Of a stretch of 9,297 nt of DNA, positions 1 through 6,301 are shown one piece after another; positions within the stretch are counted from its first letter, which is position 1; the number at the start of each line of letters is the position of its first letter. The translations under genes were made by a program, and so were the position numbers. The stretch is from Clostridiales bacterium (lineage in GTDB: Bacteria; Bacillota; Clostridia; Caldicoprobacterales; DTU083): contig JAAZEK010000390.1 of assembly GCA_012512335.1 (NCBI GenBank), forward strand, positions 1-9,297, written 5' to 3'. The notes under the pieces were generated by a model. It was not told where the DNA came from. It made no database searches and saw only the letters and a list, made by a program, of their open reading frames with translations.

Positions 1-141
1 AATATACCTATAGTTACATTTGTTGATTTACCAGGATATTTGCCTGGAGTAGACCAAGAGCATAGTGGAGTAATCAGACACGGTGCTAAGATTTTATATG
101 CTTACAGCCTAAACTCGCAGTTAGTTTTGTTGCACGCCTGA
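1..141 (+). pseudogene. Acyl-CoA carboxyltransferase beta subunit (PccB/MmdA type), internal fragment, truncated at its 3' end
   Basis: Frame 1 is open from the left edge to a TGA at 139-141. It first reads like the C-terminal half of a biotin-dependent carboxyltransferase (propionyl-CoA carboxylase beta or methylmalonyl-CoA decarboxylase alpha): a TFVDLPGYLPG segment, then DQEHSGVIRHGAKILYAY. In the family this stretch sits roughly two thirds along a protein of about 510 residues and is followed by more than a hundred further residues. Here resemblance stops after the Tyr-Ser at about 103-108. The next eleven codons are simply the reverse strand of the neighbouring gene's end. The last part therefore looks like read-through into foreign sequence, and the product would lack its C-terminal acyl-CoA/subunit contact region. 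The start is outside the window, so the 5' part cannot be judged. It may be a real truncation or an assembly join. Family call is firm; the exact substrate is not. Confidence 0.75.
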
Positions 142-782
142 CAGTCCTGCTCAGGATGTATACAGCCTGTCTTACCAATACCCACAATTGCGGAAACTGA
201 CTTTTGAGGTAGCATTAAGTATGCATTGGTCAGAGTTACGCCTATTAGTTGTTTAGCATCCAGGGATTCCAATAATGGCCCCTGAATTTCCAAGGGCAAA
301 TCCCCATAGCCAGGGCTGAACCTTGGCCTGAGAAAGCTTCCAGTAAACTCTTTTCTCCATGTGTTGCATAGCACATCACAGAAGCTTTCAATGGCAGCAG
401 TGCCTACCGCATCAAGAACCAATGCTGACGAAGGAGAAATAATTTCTTTTCGCTTACGTTGTCGCTCTGTTTCCAGACCAGCTGTAGCAGCAAACAAAAT
501 TGCTTGATCGCAGCCAGAAAGATTCTTTGCAAGATTTTTTCCAGGAGCAAAAAGAACATCTAAATCTGTACCTTTTTCACTAGCCTGGCAGGGTACAATT
601 CGATAGCAAGCACGAAAGCGCGCAACTTCTCTAAACTCTTCGATGCTACTGTTTACTAGAGCTTCTAGCTGAGCATCAGGATTTGATAAGCCTAAACCGA
701 GATAACGGTATACCTTTTGAGGTATTATCTCAATGGAATTAGCATTCTGTTCGACCACCGTAACAGGTTTTCGATAACTCAT
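102..782 (-). CDS. Stand-alone methionine synthase reactivation-domain protein (MetH C-terminal activation domain homologue)
   Basis: This 226-residue protein resembles the AdoMet-binding activation domain that forms the C-terminus of cobalamin-dependent methionine synthase (MetH). In many clostridia and Thermotoga it is a separate polypeptide. It should help reductively methylate inactive cob(II)alamin on MetH, with AdoMet as methyl donor, in the cytoplasm. Visible motifs are RFSPGYGD (residues 154-161), matching the Arg...Gly-Tyr-Gly AdoMet-binding segment, and LPQKSVSAIVGIG (191-203), matching the conserved P-x-K-S-V-S-x-I strand. The C-terminal tail has four cysteines (207, 214, 217, 222), common in the stand-alone form and of unknown role. 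The ATG overlaps the stop of metF upstream as ATGA, implying translational coupling. No metH catalytic subunit is visible. The stop codon at 104-102 lies in DNA that still encodes the carboxyltransferase fragment on the other strand. Confidence 0.88.
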   Translation of the reverse strand: MSYRKPVTVVEQNANSIEIIPQKVYRYLGLGLSNPDAQLEALVNSSIEEFREVARFRACYRIVPCQASEKGTDLDVLFAPGKNLAKNLSGCDQAILFAATAGLETERQRKRKEIISPSSALVLDAVGTAAIESFCDVLCNTWRKEFTGSFLRPRFSPGYGDLPLEIQGPLLESLDAKQLIGVTLTNAYLMLPQKSVSAIVGIGKTGCIHPEQDCQACNKTNCEFRL

Positions 783-1645
783 TTCAAAATCTCCGAAAGA
801 TTATTCAGGATGCTCTGTGCTACAACTGGTTTATTCATGGAATACACATGAACACAGGATATACCGTTAGCAAACAAGTCAACTATTTGTGATGTGGCGT
901 AAGCTATACCTGCCTGTTGCATAGTTGCTGGGTTATCTCCAAAACGATCGAGGATATATCGAAACTGTTGTGGTATCATGGCACCAGACAAGCTGTTAAT
1001 TCGGCTTATTTGCTTAACATTAGTCACTGGCATAATACCTGGAACGACAGGGATAGTGATGCCAGCATCCCTTATTTTATATAGAAAGTTATAAAAGGTA
1101 TTATTATCAAAAAACATTTGGCTAGTTAAAAAATCGCAGCCGGCATCTACCTTTTGCTGTAGATAATAAATATCATCTCGCTGATTCCTTGATTCTGGAT
1201 GAACCTCGGGATAGCAAGCGCCACCAATACAAAATCCACCATATTCCTTGACTTCTTCAATAAGCTGACTTGCATATTGATAGTCCCAATTCTCATCTGC
1301 TTTTCTGCCTGGTTCCAAGTCGCCCCGCAATGCCATGACATTTTCAATGCCTGACTCTCTCATAAGATCGAGCTGTTCTCGTACCCCTGCTTTAGTTGAG
1401 TTGATACAGGTTAAATGGGCTAAAACAGGTATTTTGTGGCGTTTTTGAACACCAGCAGCTATGGAAACTGTGTAATCACTTGTTCCGCCACCGGCTCCAT
1501 AGGTAACGCTCATAAAACTAGGAGAAAAAGATGCGATTTTTTCAACAGCTGCTTCAATGCTAGCATAAACAGCACTGTTCCTAGGTGGAAAAACCTCAAG
1601 TGAGAGAGATGGCTTCTCTGACTTTATAATATCAATCAGTTTCAT
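779..1645 (-). CDS. metF: 5,10-methylenetetrahydrofolate reductase
   Basis: MetF is a cytoplasmic FAD-dependent TIM-barrel enzyme. It reduces 5,10-methylene-THF to 5-methyl-THF, the methyl donor for methionine synthase and, in acetogens, part of the methyl branch of acetyl-CoA synthesis. The 288-residue length is normal for the bacterial enzyme. Family motifs appear in order: LEVFPPRN with the catalytic Glu at 17; MSVTYGAGGG (45-54); HLTCI (77-81); ALRGD (105-109), whose Asp contacts the flavin; TSQMFFD (174-180); PGIMPV (202-207); and VHVYSMNK (265-272). An AGGAG lies at 1657-1653 on this strand, seven bases before the ATG. The stop overlaps the ATG of the reactivation-domain gene as ATGA, making a two-gene operon consistent with methionine synthesis. 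I saw no SAM or cobalamin riboswitch in the spacer upstream, and no confident promoter. Confidence 0.96.
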   Translation of the reverse strand: MKLIDIIKSEKPSLSLEVFPPRNSAVYASIEAAVEKIASFSPSFMSVTYGAGGGTSDYTVSIAAGVQKRHKIPVLAHLTCINSTKAGVREQLDLMRESGIENVMALRGDLEPGRKADENWDYQYASQLIEEVKEYGGFCIGGACYPEVHPESRNQRDDIYYLQQKVDAGCDFLTSQMFFDNNTFYNFLYKIRDAGITIPVVPGIMPVTNVKQISRINSLSGAMIPQQFRYILDRFGDNPATMQQAGIAYATSQIVDLFANGISCVHVYSMNKPVVAQSILNNLSEILK

Positions 1646-1840
1646 TTAATAACTCCTAACAATTTTTCATTAGCTTACATCATATAGCATATAACATAAG
1701 ATGCCTATATAATCTATCTTTCCAACATATAAAATTAAGTATTGAGTATAAAAAATTCAGATGACTAATTATATCACTGTAATTATATTTCTGCCACTGT
1801 TTAGAATAATCGTCCTCTTTTTCTTATTCATTAAAACCCA

Positions 1841-1868
1841 TGTACAAATCTAAAAAGACTGATATAAT
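1841..1868 (+). promoter_or_regulatory. Sigma-A promoter with extended -10 for the Gfo/Idh/MocA gene
   Basis: TATAAT at 1863-1868 is preceded by TG one base upstream (TGaTATAAT), an extended -10 element. TGTACA at 1841-1846 gives a weak -35 (four of six) at 16-bp spacing. The predicted start is about 55 bases before the TTG codon. The rest of the spacer between metF and this gene (1646-1931) is AT-rich; apart from this promoter and the two ribosome binding sites it holds nothing I can identify. Confidence 0.55.
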
Positions 1869-1918
1869 TGAATATGCAAAGAAAATTCTAAAGAAACTAA
1901 AGAAATAAAAGTATATGT

Positions 1919-1924
1919 GGAGGG
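1919..1924 (+). promoter_or_regulatory. Ribosome binding site that places the Gfo/Idh/MocA start at TTG 1932
   Basis: GGAGGG lies seven bases upstream of TTG at 1932-1934. The alternative in-frame GTG at 1917 overlaps this Shine-Dalgarno itself, so it has none of its own. The TTG start also gives the usual MKKIKVAIIGNG beginning of the family. Confidence 0.8.
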
Positions 1925-1931
1925 ATTTAGA

Positions 1932-2990
1932 TTGAAAAAAATTAAGGTAGCAATAATCGGTAATGGTACTATTGCAAACAGTGCTCATGGTCCAGCTTAT
2001 TACAAAAATCCGCTGAGTGAAATTAAGTATGCGGTAGACATCATTCCCGAACGGGCGGAAGCTTTCAAGGAAAAGTTTGATGCAGAATTCGCTATTACAG
2101 ATTACAAGGAAGCCATTGCGGATCCTGAAGTAGATATAGTGTCTGTTTGTGTACCTAACTACTTGCATGCCCCAATTACCATTGATTGCTTGAACGCAGG
2201 AAAGCATGTATTGTGTGAGAAGCCCGCTGCTATGAATTACAAAGAAGCATCTGCCATGAAGAAAGCAGCAGATGACAACAATCGAATACTAAATATTGGA
2301 GTTGTAAACCGATTTAATACTGCTGTGAATAAGGTTAAGGAGCTAATCGAATCAGGCGAACTTGGCAATATCTATCATATTTATTGTTCATTCCGTGCTT
2401 ATCGTTCAATTCCTGGTCTAGGTGGGCCATTTACCACTAAAGCTATGGCTGGCGGTGGCGTTCTAATAGACTGGGGAGTACATTACCTAGATCTTATCAT
2501 GTACTGCATCGGTTCTCCCGAGCTGAAAACTGTAAGTGGTGCTACATATAGTGAAATGGCTAAGGATATGAAAAGCTATGCCTTTACCAATATGTGGGCT
2601 GGGCCTCCAGATTACAGTGGAGTCTGTGATGTAGACGATTTTGTTACCGGATTGGTTCGTACTGAAGGACCTACTATATCATTAAACGGTTCATGGGCAC
2701 AAAACATTAATGATAGTGCAACTTTCGTAGAGTTTCTCGGAGATAAAGCTGGTATCAAACTAACATATGGAGGTAATTTCACCATTTGGTCTTCAAAAGA
2801 TGGTGTATTATATGAAACTACTCCTACCTACAAGACAGCTGATATGTTCTATGACGAAATTGATGCTTTTATTAAGTGTTCTCAGGAAGGCAAGAAGATT
2901 CGATCCAATATTGATGATGTAATTTTGAGCTCATTGTTGATGGATAAGATTTATGAGTCCGCAGAGAAAAATAAAGAGATTACAATATAA
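1932..2990 (+). CDS. Gfo/Idh/MocA-family NAD(P)-dependent oxidoreductase
   Basis: This 352-residue cytoplasmic dehydrogenase probably acts on a sugar, inositol or sugar acid; the substrate cannot be read from sequence. The N-terminal Rossmann fold starts at residue 4 (KVAIIGNGTIA, a G-x-G-x-x-A loop at 10-15). The EKPAA motif at 96-100 carries the conserved lysine. The C-terminal alpha/beta domain begins near 120 and contains GGGVLIDWGVHYLDL (174-188), the G-G-G-x-x-x-D-x-G-x-H-x-x-D signature with the catalytic-type Asp180 and His184. I place the start at TTG 1932 because GGAGGG is correctly spaced before it and the family N-terminus begins there; a GTG fifteen bases upstream would add MEGFR and lacks a ribosome binding site. 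The gene stands alone with its own promoter, divergent from metF. No companion isomerase or transporter lies next to it to suggest a pathway. Confidence 0.88.
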   Translation: MKKIKVAIIGNGTIANSAHGPAYYKNPLSEIKYAVDIIPERAEAFKEKFDAEFAITDYKEAIADPEVDIVSVCVPNYLHAPITIDCLNAGKHVLCEKPAAMNYKEASAMKKAADDNNRILNIGVVNRFNTAVNKVKELIESGELGNIYHIYCSFRAYRSIPGLGGPFTTKAMAGGGVLIDWGVHYLDLIMYCIGSPELKTVSGATYSEMAKDMKSYAFTNMWAGPPDYSGVCDVDDFVTGLVRTEGPTISLNGSWAQNINDSATFVEFLGDKAGIKLTYGGNFTIWSSKDGVLYETTPTYKTADMFYDEIDAFIKCSQEGKKIRSNIDDVILSSLLMDKIYESAEKNKEITI

Positions 2991-3077
2991 ACTAGGACCT
3001 AAACAAGGCAACCTTCCTATATTATCGTAAGTATTTTGTAAGAATTATTTAAGTATTACTTAAAACAACTCTTTCTA

Positions 3078-3106
3078 GTGCATGATAGAATTAAACTATC
3101 ATGCAC
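3078..3106. repeat. Perfect 11-bp palindrome with 7-base spacer
   Basis: GTGCATGATAG (3078-3088) and CTATCATGCAC (3096-3106) are exact reverse complements around AATTAAA. No T-run follows on either strand, so it is not a typical intrinsic terminator. It could be a protein-binding site, an mRNA 3'-end stabiliser for the upstream oxidoreductase, or a weak terminator. A smaller palindrome, TTTAAGT-ATT-ACTTAAA, lies just before it at 3048-3064. These are the only notable structures in the 2991-3253 spacer besides the promoter candidate near 3186. Confidence 0.6.
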
Positions 3107-3185
3107 GAAAGGGTGTGCTAGTAGAAAAAACTCAAAAGTATTAAAATTATTCTTTAAATGAAACTTTTTAATAGGTTTTAGGGTA

Positions 3186-3191
3186 TATAAT
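3186..3191 (+). promoter_or_regulatory. Candidate -10 element for the transglutaminase-like gene
   Basis: A perfect TATAAT sits 62 bases upstream of the ATG at 3254. The bases at the expected -35 position (around 3163-3169) are only T-rich (ACTTTTT), so the promoter call rests on the -10 alone. Confidence 0.3.
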
Positions 3192-3253
3192 AATGAGAGT
3201 AATTCTATATTAATACTAAGTAAGGAAAATTTCGGTAGAGGAAGGAAGTCGCT

Positions 3254-4186
3254 ATGCGTTCAGATAAAAGAAAGGCAGCTAAAAGAAAGGCTAAAAAGAG
3301 GTTTTATGTATTCTTGTTAGTGCTGTTAACTGTGATGCTTATTATTATTTTTCAAGACAACATAGGAAGTGCTCTTGCCTTAATCGGCAATACAGAAAAA
3401 CCAGGTGAGCATACAAAACCACCTATAAGCACTACAAAACCTTCATCAGCTACTCCAAAGCCTACTCCAACCCAAGGGGATAATGAAGCTCCTGTTATAG
3501 AGGGAGAAGATTTCCAGGTTATTTACGTTGGAGGCACTGCTTCATATAGGCAATATGTTATAGTTTCAGACAATGAGGATGAGAATGTAAAGCTTGATGT
3601 TGATAGCAGTGAGGTTATGCTCCATCAGGAAGGTAAATATAATGTAACTTATACAGCTACAGACGCAGCTGGTAATAGCACTGTAAAGAAAGTAGAAATC
3701 AGGGTAGAGCCAAAGCCTGCAGATCTTCTTGCCAGGGAAAAGGTAGATGAAGCCGCTGACAAGCTTCTAGCGGAAATTATTAAGCCTGACATGACTTCAA
3801 GGCAACAAGCGGAGGCAATCTATATTTGGGTCAAAAATAATATTTACTATGATGGAAATTATCAGAACAATACAGATTGGGTCCAAGGAGCTGACGACGG
3901 ATTTCGTAATAAGCGTGGAGATTGCTATGTATATTTTGCAACTGCAAAAGCCTTGTTGAACCGAGCTGAAATTACCAATATGGATATTATAAAGACTGGC
4001 GGAGGGCACTACTGGAGCCTTGTGGACCTGGGCCAGGGCTGGTATCATTTTGACAGCACTCCTCGAAAAACTGGAGGAGAGTTCTTTATGCTGACTGACG
4101 AAGAGCTTTCAACTTATTCAGAAGAGATTGGCAACGGAAGTCATGTCTGGGACATTGATGAATACCCTGCTACACCACTAAAATAA
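3254..4186 (+). CDS. Membrane-anchored surface protein: Ig-like domain plus transglutaminase-like cysteine peptidase-fold domain
   Basis: This 310-residue protein has four parts. There is a very basic N-terminus (residues 1-16, Arg/Lys-rich), then one hydrophobic segment at about 17-33 that should be a signal anchor leaving the rest outside the cell. A Pro/Thr/Ser linker (about 49-75) follows, then an Ig/HYR-like domain (about 79-152, EAPVIEG...GKYNVTYTATDAAGN, typical of DUF5011-type modules). The C-terminal half is a transglutaminase-core domain (about 180-285). The triad can be placed at Cys224 (RGDCYVYF), His252 (GGGHYWSL) and Asp267 (WYHFDST), all present, so it is probably active. Bacterial relatives are mostly presumed peptidases or cross-linking enzymes of the cell surface; the substrate is unknown. 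GAGGAAGG at 3238-3245 fits the ATG at 3254. The gene is monocistronic: a strong terminator follows at 4273. Confidence 0.87.
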   Translation: MRSDKRKAAKRKAKKRFYVFLLVLLTVMLIIIFQDNIGSALALIGNTEKPGEHTKPPISTTKPSSATPKPTPTQGDNEAPVIEGEDFQVIYVGGTASYRQYVIVSDNEDENVKLDVDSSEVMLHQEGKYNVTYTATDAAGNSTVKKVEIRVEPKPADLLAREKVDEAADKLLAEIIKPDMTSRQQAEAIYIWVKNNIYYDGNYQNNTDWVQGADDGFRNKRGDCYVYFATAKALLNRAEITNMDIIKTGGGHYWSLVDLGQGWYHFDSTPRKTGGEFFMLTDEELSTYSEEIGNGSHVWDIDEYPATPLK

Positions 4187-4272
4187 TAGATAACTCTATT
4201 TTCGCAAATTGATGTTGCATATTTCATAAATTGAATATAAGATGTAATCGTAATGCAAGGCCTTTTGTCTAC

Positions 4273-4323
4273 AAGGGAGATACTATTGTCAATAATAACT
4301 GATAATTCGGTATCTCCTTTTTT
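4273..4323 (+). terminator. Intrinsic terminator after the transglutaminase-like gene
   Basis: GGAGATAC (4276-4283) pairs with GTATCTCC (4310-4317), extended by A-T and G-U pairs at the base. Inside it ATTGTCA (4285-4291) pairs with TGATAAT (4300-4306) with one G-U. A run of six T follows (4318-4323). Only the + strand orientation has a T-tract. Confidence 0.85.
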
Positions 4324-4335
4324 ATATGATATTTA

Positions 4336-4357
4336 TTTGTTACTAATTTGTTACTAA
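4336..4357. repeat. 11-bp perfect tandem duplication upstream of the MFS gene
   Basis: TTTGTTACTAA occurs twice back to back (4336-4346 and 4347-4357), just after the terminator and before the ribosome binding site of the transporter gene. The TACTAA cores resemble -10 elements, so the promoter of the transporter may lie here. The 11-bp period is close to one helical turn. Confidence 0.6.
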
Positions 4358-4372
4358 TTGTTTTTTCATTAT

Positions 4373-4380
4373 AAGGAAGG
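4373..4380 (+). promoter_or_regulatory. Ribosome binding site that places the MFS transporter start at TTG 4388
   Basis: AAGGAAGG ends seven bases before TTG at 4388-4390. The upstream in-frame TTG at 4358 has only AT-rich sequence before it and would put this Shine-Dalgarno inside the coding region. Confidence 0.75.
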
Positions 4381-4387
4381 TGCCGGG

Positions 4388-5728
4388 TTGAAAGCTAGAA
4401 AATTCGCTGGTGGTAAAAGGATTACAGGCTTAAAGACTTCTTTTTCTGAGCTGTTTGGGAAGGAGCAGGAGTTATCACAAAATCGCAGAAATATTCTTAT
4501 TTCCAATTATAGTAGTGCAGTGTCTAATAACCTCTTCGGTGGTAACTTTTTCACTGGATTTCTGCTTCTAATGAACATAAACGATTCCAACATTGGTCTT
4601 ATAACCATGATCAGCATGTTCGGTAATATGCTTCAGGTCTTTTCGCCCCTGTTATTGGAGCGCTTTGCTGAGCGAAAGAAAATATTAATAATTGGACGTA
4701 TTATAGTCCATTTTATTAACCTTGTCATAATAAGTATTATTCCTCTGCTTGTACCTAATGACTCTCTGAAGCTGTCCTTTATTTTGGTAGCAACCTTACT
4801 GGTTAATGTGTTAAATGCCATGATAGCCCCAGGTTATTCAGTGTGGCATATAAAAAGCGTACCAAATGATATGAGGTCTCGCTATTTTTCCTTTGTTCAT
4901 CTAACCAACAATATATTAGTTTATTCCGTAATTCTTATTGCTAGCCGCATGGTGGATACATTTAAACACAATGGGAACGAGCTTACTGGTTTATTGATTC
5001 TACGTGCTATAGCCTTAGTTCTCGCTGTTTTTGATATTATTTATATGCTTAAAATAAGAGAATATCCAGTTCCCAAAAGAAATATTCGAGTGCGAGATGT
5101 GCTCCTAAGTCCTTTAAAAGAAAAGAAGTTCTTGGTTACAGTTGCAATGGCTTGCATGTGGAGCTTTACAGCAAATATTCCAGGCTCATATTATACTGTC
5201 TATCTGCTCCGAGAGCTTAATATATCCTATTCATTTCTTAACACTGTGAATATGCTTAGTATTCCTGTCATGATTTTGGTAATGCCTATTTGGAGAAGGA
5301 GAGTAGATACCACTTCCTGGTTTCGTACTTTGTATCTGTGTATAAGCTTATATATTGTCCATTATCTGGGCTTGGCTTTTGTTACAGAGAAGAATATTCT
5401 TCTATATCCAGTATTTATGATATATGCTTTTGCTATTTCCCCTGGTATAAACCTAGTATTTTCAAACTTACCTTACGTAAATATGCCAGAAGATAATCAA
5501 ACAAATCTCTTGGGCTTTTATTCCACCATGAACAGCTTTGCTGGCTTCCTTGGCGCGTCTTTAGGTAGGCAGTTTATTACAATTTCAGATGGAGTACAGG
5601 TAAAACTAGGCGAAACTATTATAGGTAACAAACAGCTGATACTCATTATAGCAGCTGTGTTCATGCTGATTAGTGCTCTGGTGATCTTTAATCTAACACG
5701 AAAGTCTGAGAAAGCAGAAGCAAGCTAA
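4388..5728 (+). CDS. Major facilitator superfamily (MFS) transporter
   Basis: This 446-residue integral membrane protein has a polar N-terminal tail of about 35 residues. It is followed by many hydrophobic stretches consistent with 10-12 transmembrane helices in two halves, separated near residues 223-245 by a basic loop (EYPVPKRNIRVRD). The loop after the second helix (LLLERFAERKKILIIGR, about 88-104) looks like a degenerate MFS motif A. The substrate is unknown; it could be an efflux or uptake permease. The start is set at TTG 4388 by the well-spaced AAGGAAGG; a TTG ten codons upstream is not preceded by any ribosome binding site. It has its own upstream region after the terminator at 4273-4323. 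No terminator is visible before the small-protein gene 105 bases downstream, so the two may share a transcript. Confidence 0.85.
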   Translation: MKARKFAGGKRITGLKTSFSELFGKEQELSQNRRNILISNYSSAVSNNLFGGNFFTGFLLLMNINDSNIGLITMISMFGNMLQVFSPLLLERFAERKKILIIGRIIVHFINLVIISIIPLLVPNDSLKLSFILVATLLVNVLNAMIAPGYSVWHIKSVPNDMRSRYFSFVHLTNNILVYSVILIASRMVDTFKHNGNELTGLLILRAIALVLAVFDIIYMLKIREYPVPKRNIRVRDVLLSPLKEKKFLVTVAMACMWSFTANIPGSYYTVYLLRELNISYSFLNTVNMLSIPVMILVMPIWRRRVDTTSWFRTLYLCISLYIVHYLGLAFVTEKNILLYPVFMIYAFAISPGINLVFSNLPYVNMPEDNQTNLLGFYSTMNSFAGFLGASLGRQFITISDGVQVKLGETIIGNKQLILIIAAVFMLISALVIFNLTRKSEKAEAS

Positions 5729-5833
5729 TACCATCGATTATTTGCAGTAGAATCATTATATTGGTACTAAATAGAAAAGCGGGGTACTTATGTAGTAATG
5801 AAAGTATTAAATATGGGAAGAGGCTGATTATTT

Positions 5834-6058
5834 ATGAAAGAAAAAATTGAACAGGTAATTGCAAAAGTTAAGGACAATAAAGATTTTGCAGCAGAGTTTA
5901 AGAAAAATCCAGTAGAAGCAGTAAAAAATTTGCTTGGATCCGATTTGGCTGAAGATTTGATCGAGAACATTGTAGATGCAGTAAAAGCGAAAATTGGCAC
6001 AGATGAGGTAAAAGATAAGGCAGAAGGAATATTGGGTAAAGTCAAAAAATTGTTCTAG
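5834..6058 (+). CDS. Small lysine/glutamate-rich helical protein, function unknown
   Basis: This 74-residue protein has 15 lysines and many Asp/Glu, with no Cys, Trp, Tyr, His or Arg. It should be almost wholly helical, soluble and cytoplasmic; there is no signal peptide or membrane segment. Its layout recalls small uncharacterised clostridial proteins: a helix ending KDNKDFAAEFKKNP, then EAVKNLLG, then a helix ending in VKAKIG and a KKLF tail. The D-x-D/F...F-x-x-NP...A-x-x-x-LLG pattern faintly resembles nitrile-hydratase-like (NHLP) RiPP leader peptides, but there is no double-Gly cleavage site with a core and no modification enzyme nearby, so I do not assign that role. GGGAAGAGG at 5815-5823 precedes the ATG by ten bases, a slightly long spacing. 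A weak promoter candidate is TTGCAG (5742-5747) with TACTAA (5765-5770). Its terminator carries a transposon-like insertion. Confidence 0.8.
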   Translation: MKEKIEQVIAKVKDNKDFAAEFKKNPVEAVKNLLGSDLAEDLIENIVDAVKAKIGTDEVKDKAEGILGKVKKLF

Positions 6059-6068
6059 TTACTTACAT

Positions 6069-6076
6069 AACGACTC
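6069..6076. repeat. Left copy of 8-bp target-site duplication AACGACTC
   Basis: AACGACTC at 6069-6076 is repeated exactly at 6302-6309, directly abutting both ends of the 225-bp palindromic element. The right copy forms the left arm of the terminator hairpin of the small-protein gene. Confidence 0.75.
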
Positions 6077-6301
6077 GTTACTGTTCACTGACATGTAAAA
6101 TAATAAATATATTCCAGTCGCTGTTACAATCACGGATCAAACTAAAGCTCATATCAGCTGAAAATCCTACAACTTCCAAACTCACTGCGTTCAAACAGTG
6201 AAAGTTGCTTAACGGATTTTCTGCTGATATTCGCTAAGGTTGATAACCGTTCCTGCAAAGGCTTCTTACATATGATTTATTATTTTGGTGTGAACAGTAG
6301 C
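6077..6301. mobile_element. 225-bp MITE-like palindromic element with 12-bp terminal inverted repeats
   Basis: The ends are GTTACTGTTCAC (6077-6088) and GTGAACAGTAGC (6290-6301), inverted repeats differing at one position and flanked by an exact 8-bp direct repeat. The arms continue to match across most of the element: AAAATAATAAAT (6097-6108) pairs with 6275-6286. ATATCAGC-x-GAAAATCC (6151-6167) pairs with 6214-6230 with one mismatch. CAACTT (6170-6175) pairs with AAGTTG (6202-6207). At the centre CACTG (6183-6187) pairs with CAGTG (6196-6200). It has no open reading frame of note, so it would depend on a transposase encoded elsewhere. The 8-bp duplication is shared by several IS families (for example IS66, ISL3, IS256), so the parent cannot be named. 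As RNA it would form a long interrupted hairpin. It fills most of the 6059-6498 gene-free stretch together with the terminator, promoter and leader listed separately. Confidence 0.75.

Noticed and set aside
1147..1347. 66-codon open frame on the - strand inside metF
   Set aside because: It lies in another frame of a clear metF gene, has no family resemblance and no ribosome binding site worth noting.
1646..1931. Possible SAM (S-box) or cobalamin riboswitch upstream of metF
   Set aside because: The spacer is AT-rich and lacks the conserved cores of both classes; only a ribosome binding site is clear on the - strand.
1824..2207. 127-codon open frame on the - strand over the start of the Gfo/Idh/MocA gene
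   Set aside because: It is antisense to a well-supported gene and its promoter; the protein shows only the Phe/Ile/Tyr-rich composition expected of AT-rich antisense.
3797..4048. 83-codon antisense frame within the transglutaminase domain
   Set aside because: The sense strand holds the catalytic motifs; the antisense protein has no recognisable feature.
5290..5496. 68-codon + strand frame inside the MFS gene
   Set aside because: It is out of frame with the transporter, whose membrane segments continue through the region.
5798..5827. Nine-codon upstream frame ending just before the small-protein gene
   Set aside because: It overlaps the Shine-Dalgarno of the real gene and has no ribosome binding site itself, so it is probably chance.
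5788..6045. 85-codon antisense frame over the small-protein gene
   Set aside because: The sense gene has a ribosome binding site and biased codon use; the Ser/Phe-rich antisense product is its shadow.
5834..6058. RiPP precursor peptide
   Set aside because: There is a faint leader-like pattern, but no cleavage site, no Cys/Ser/Thr-rich core and no modification or export genes beside it.
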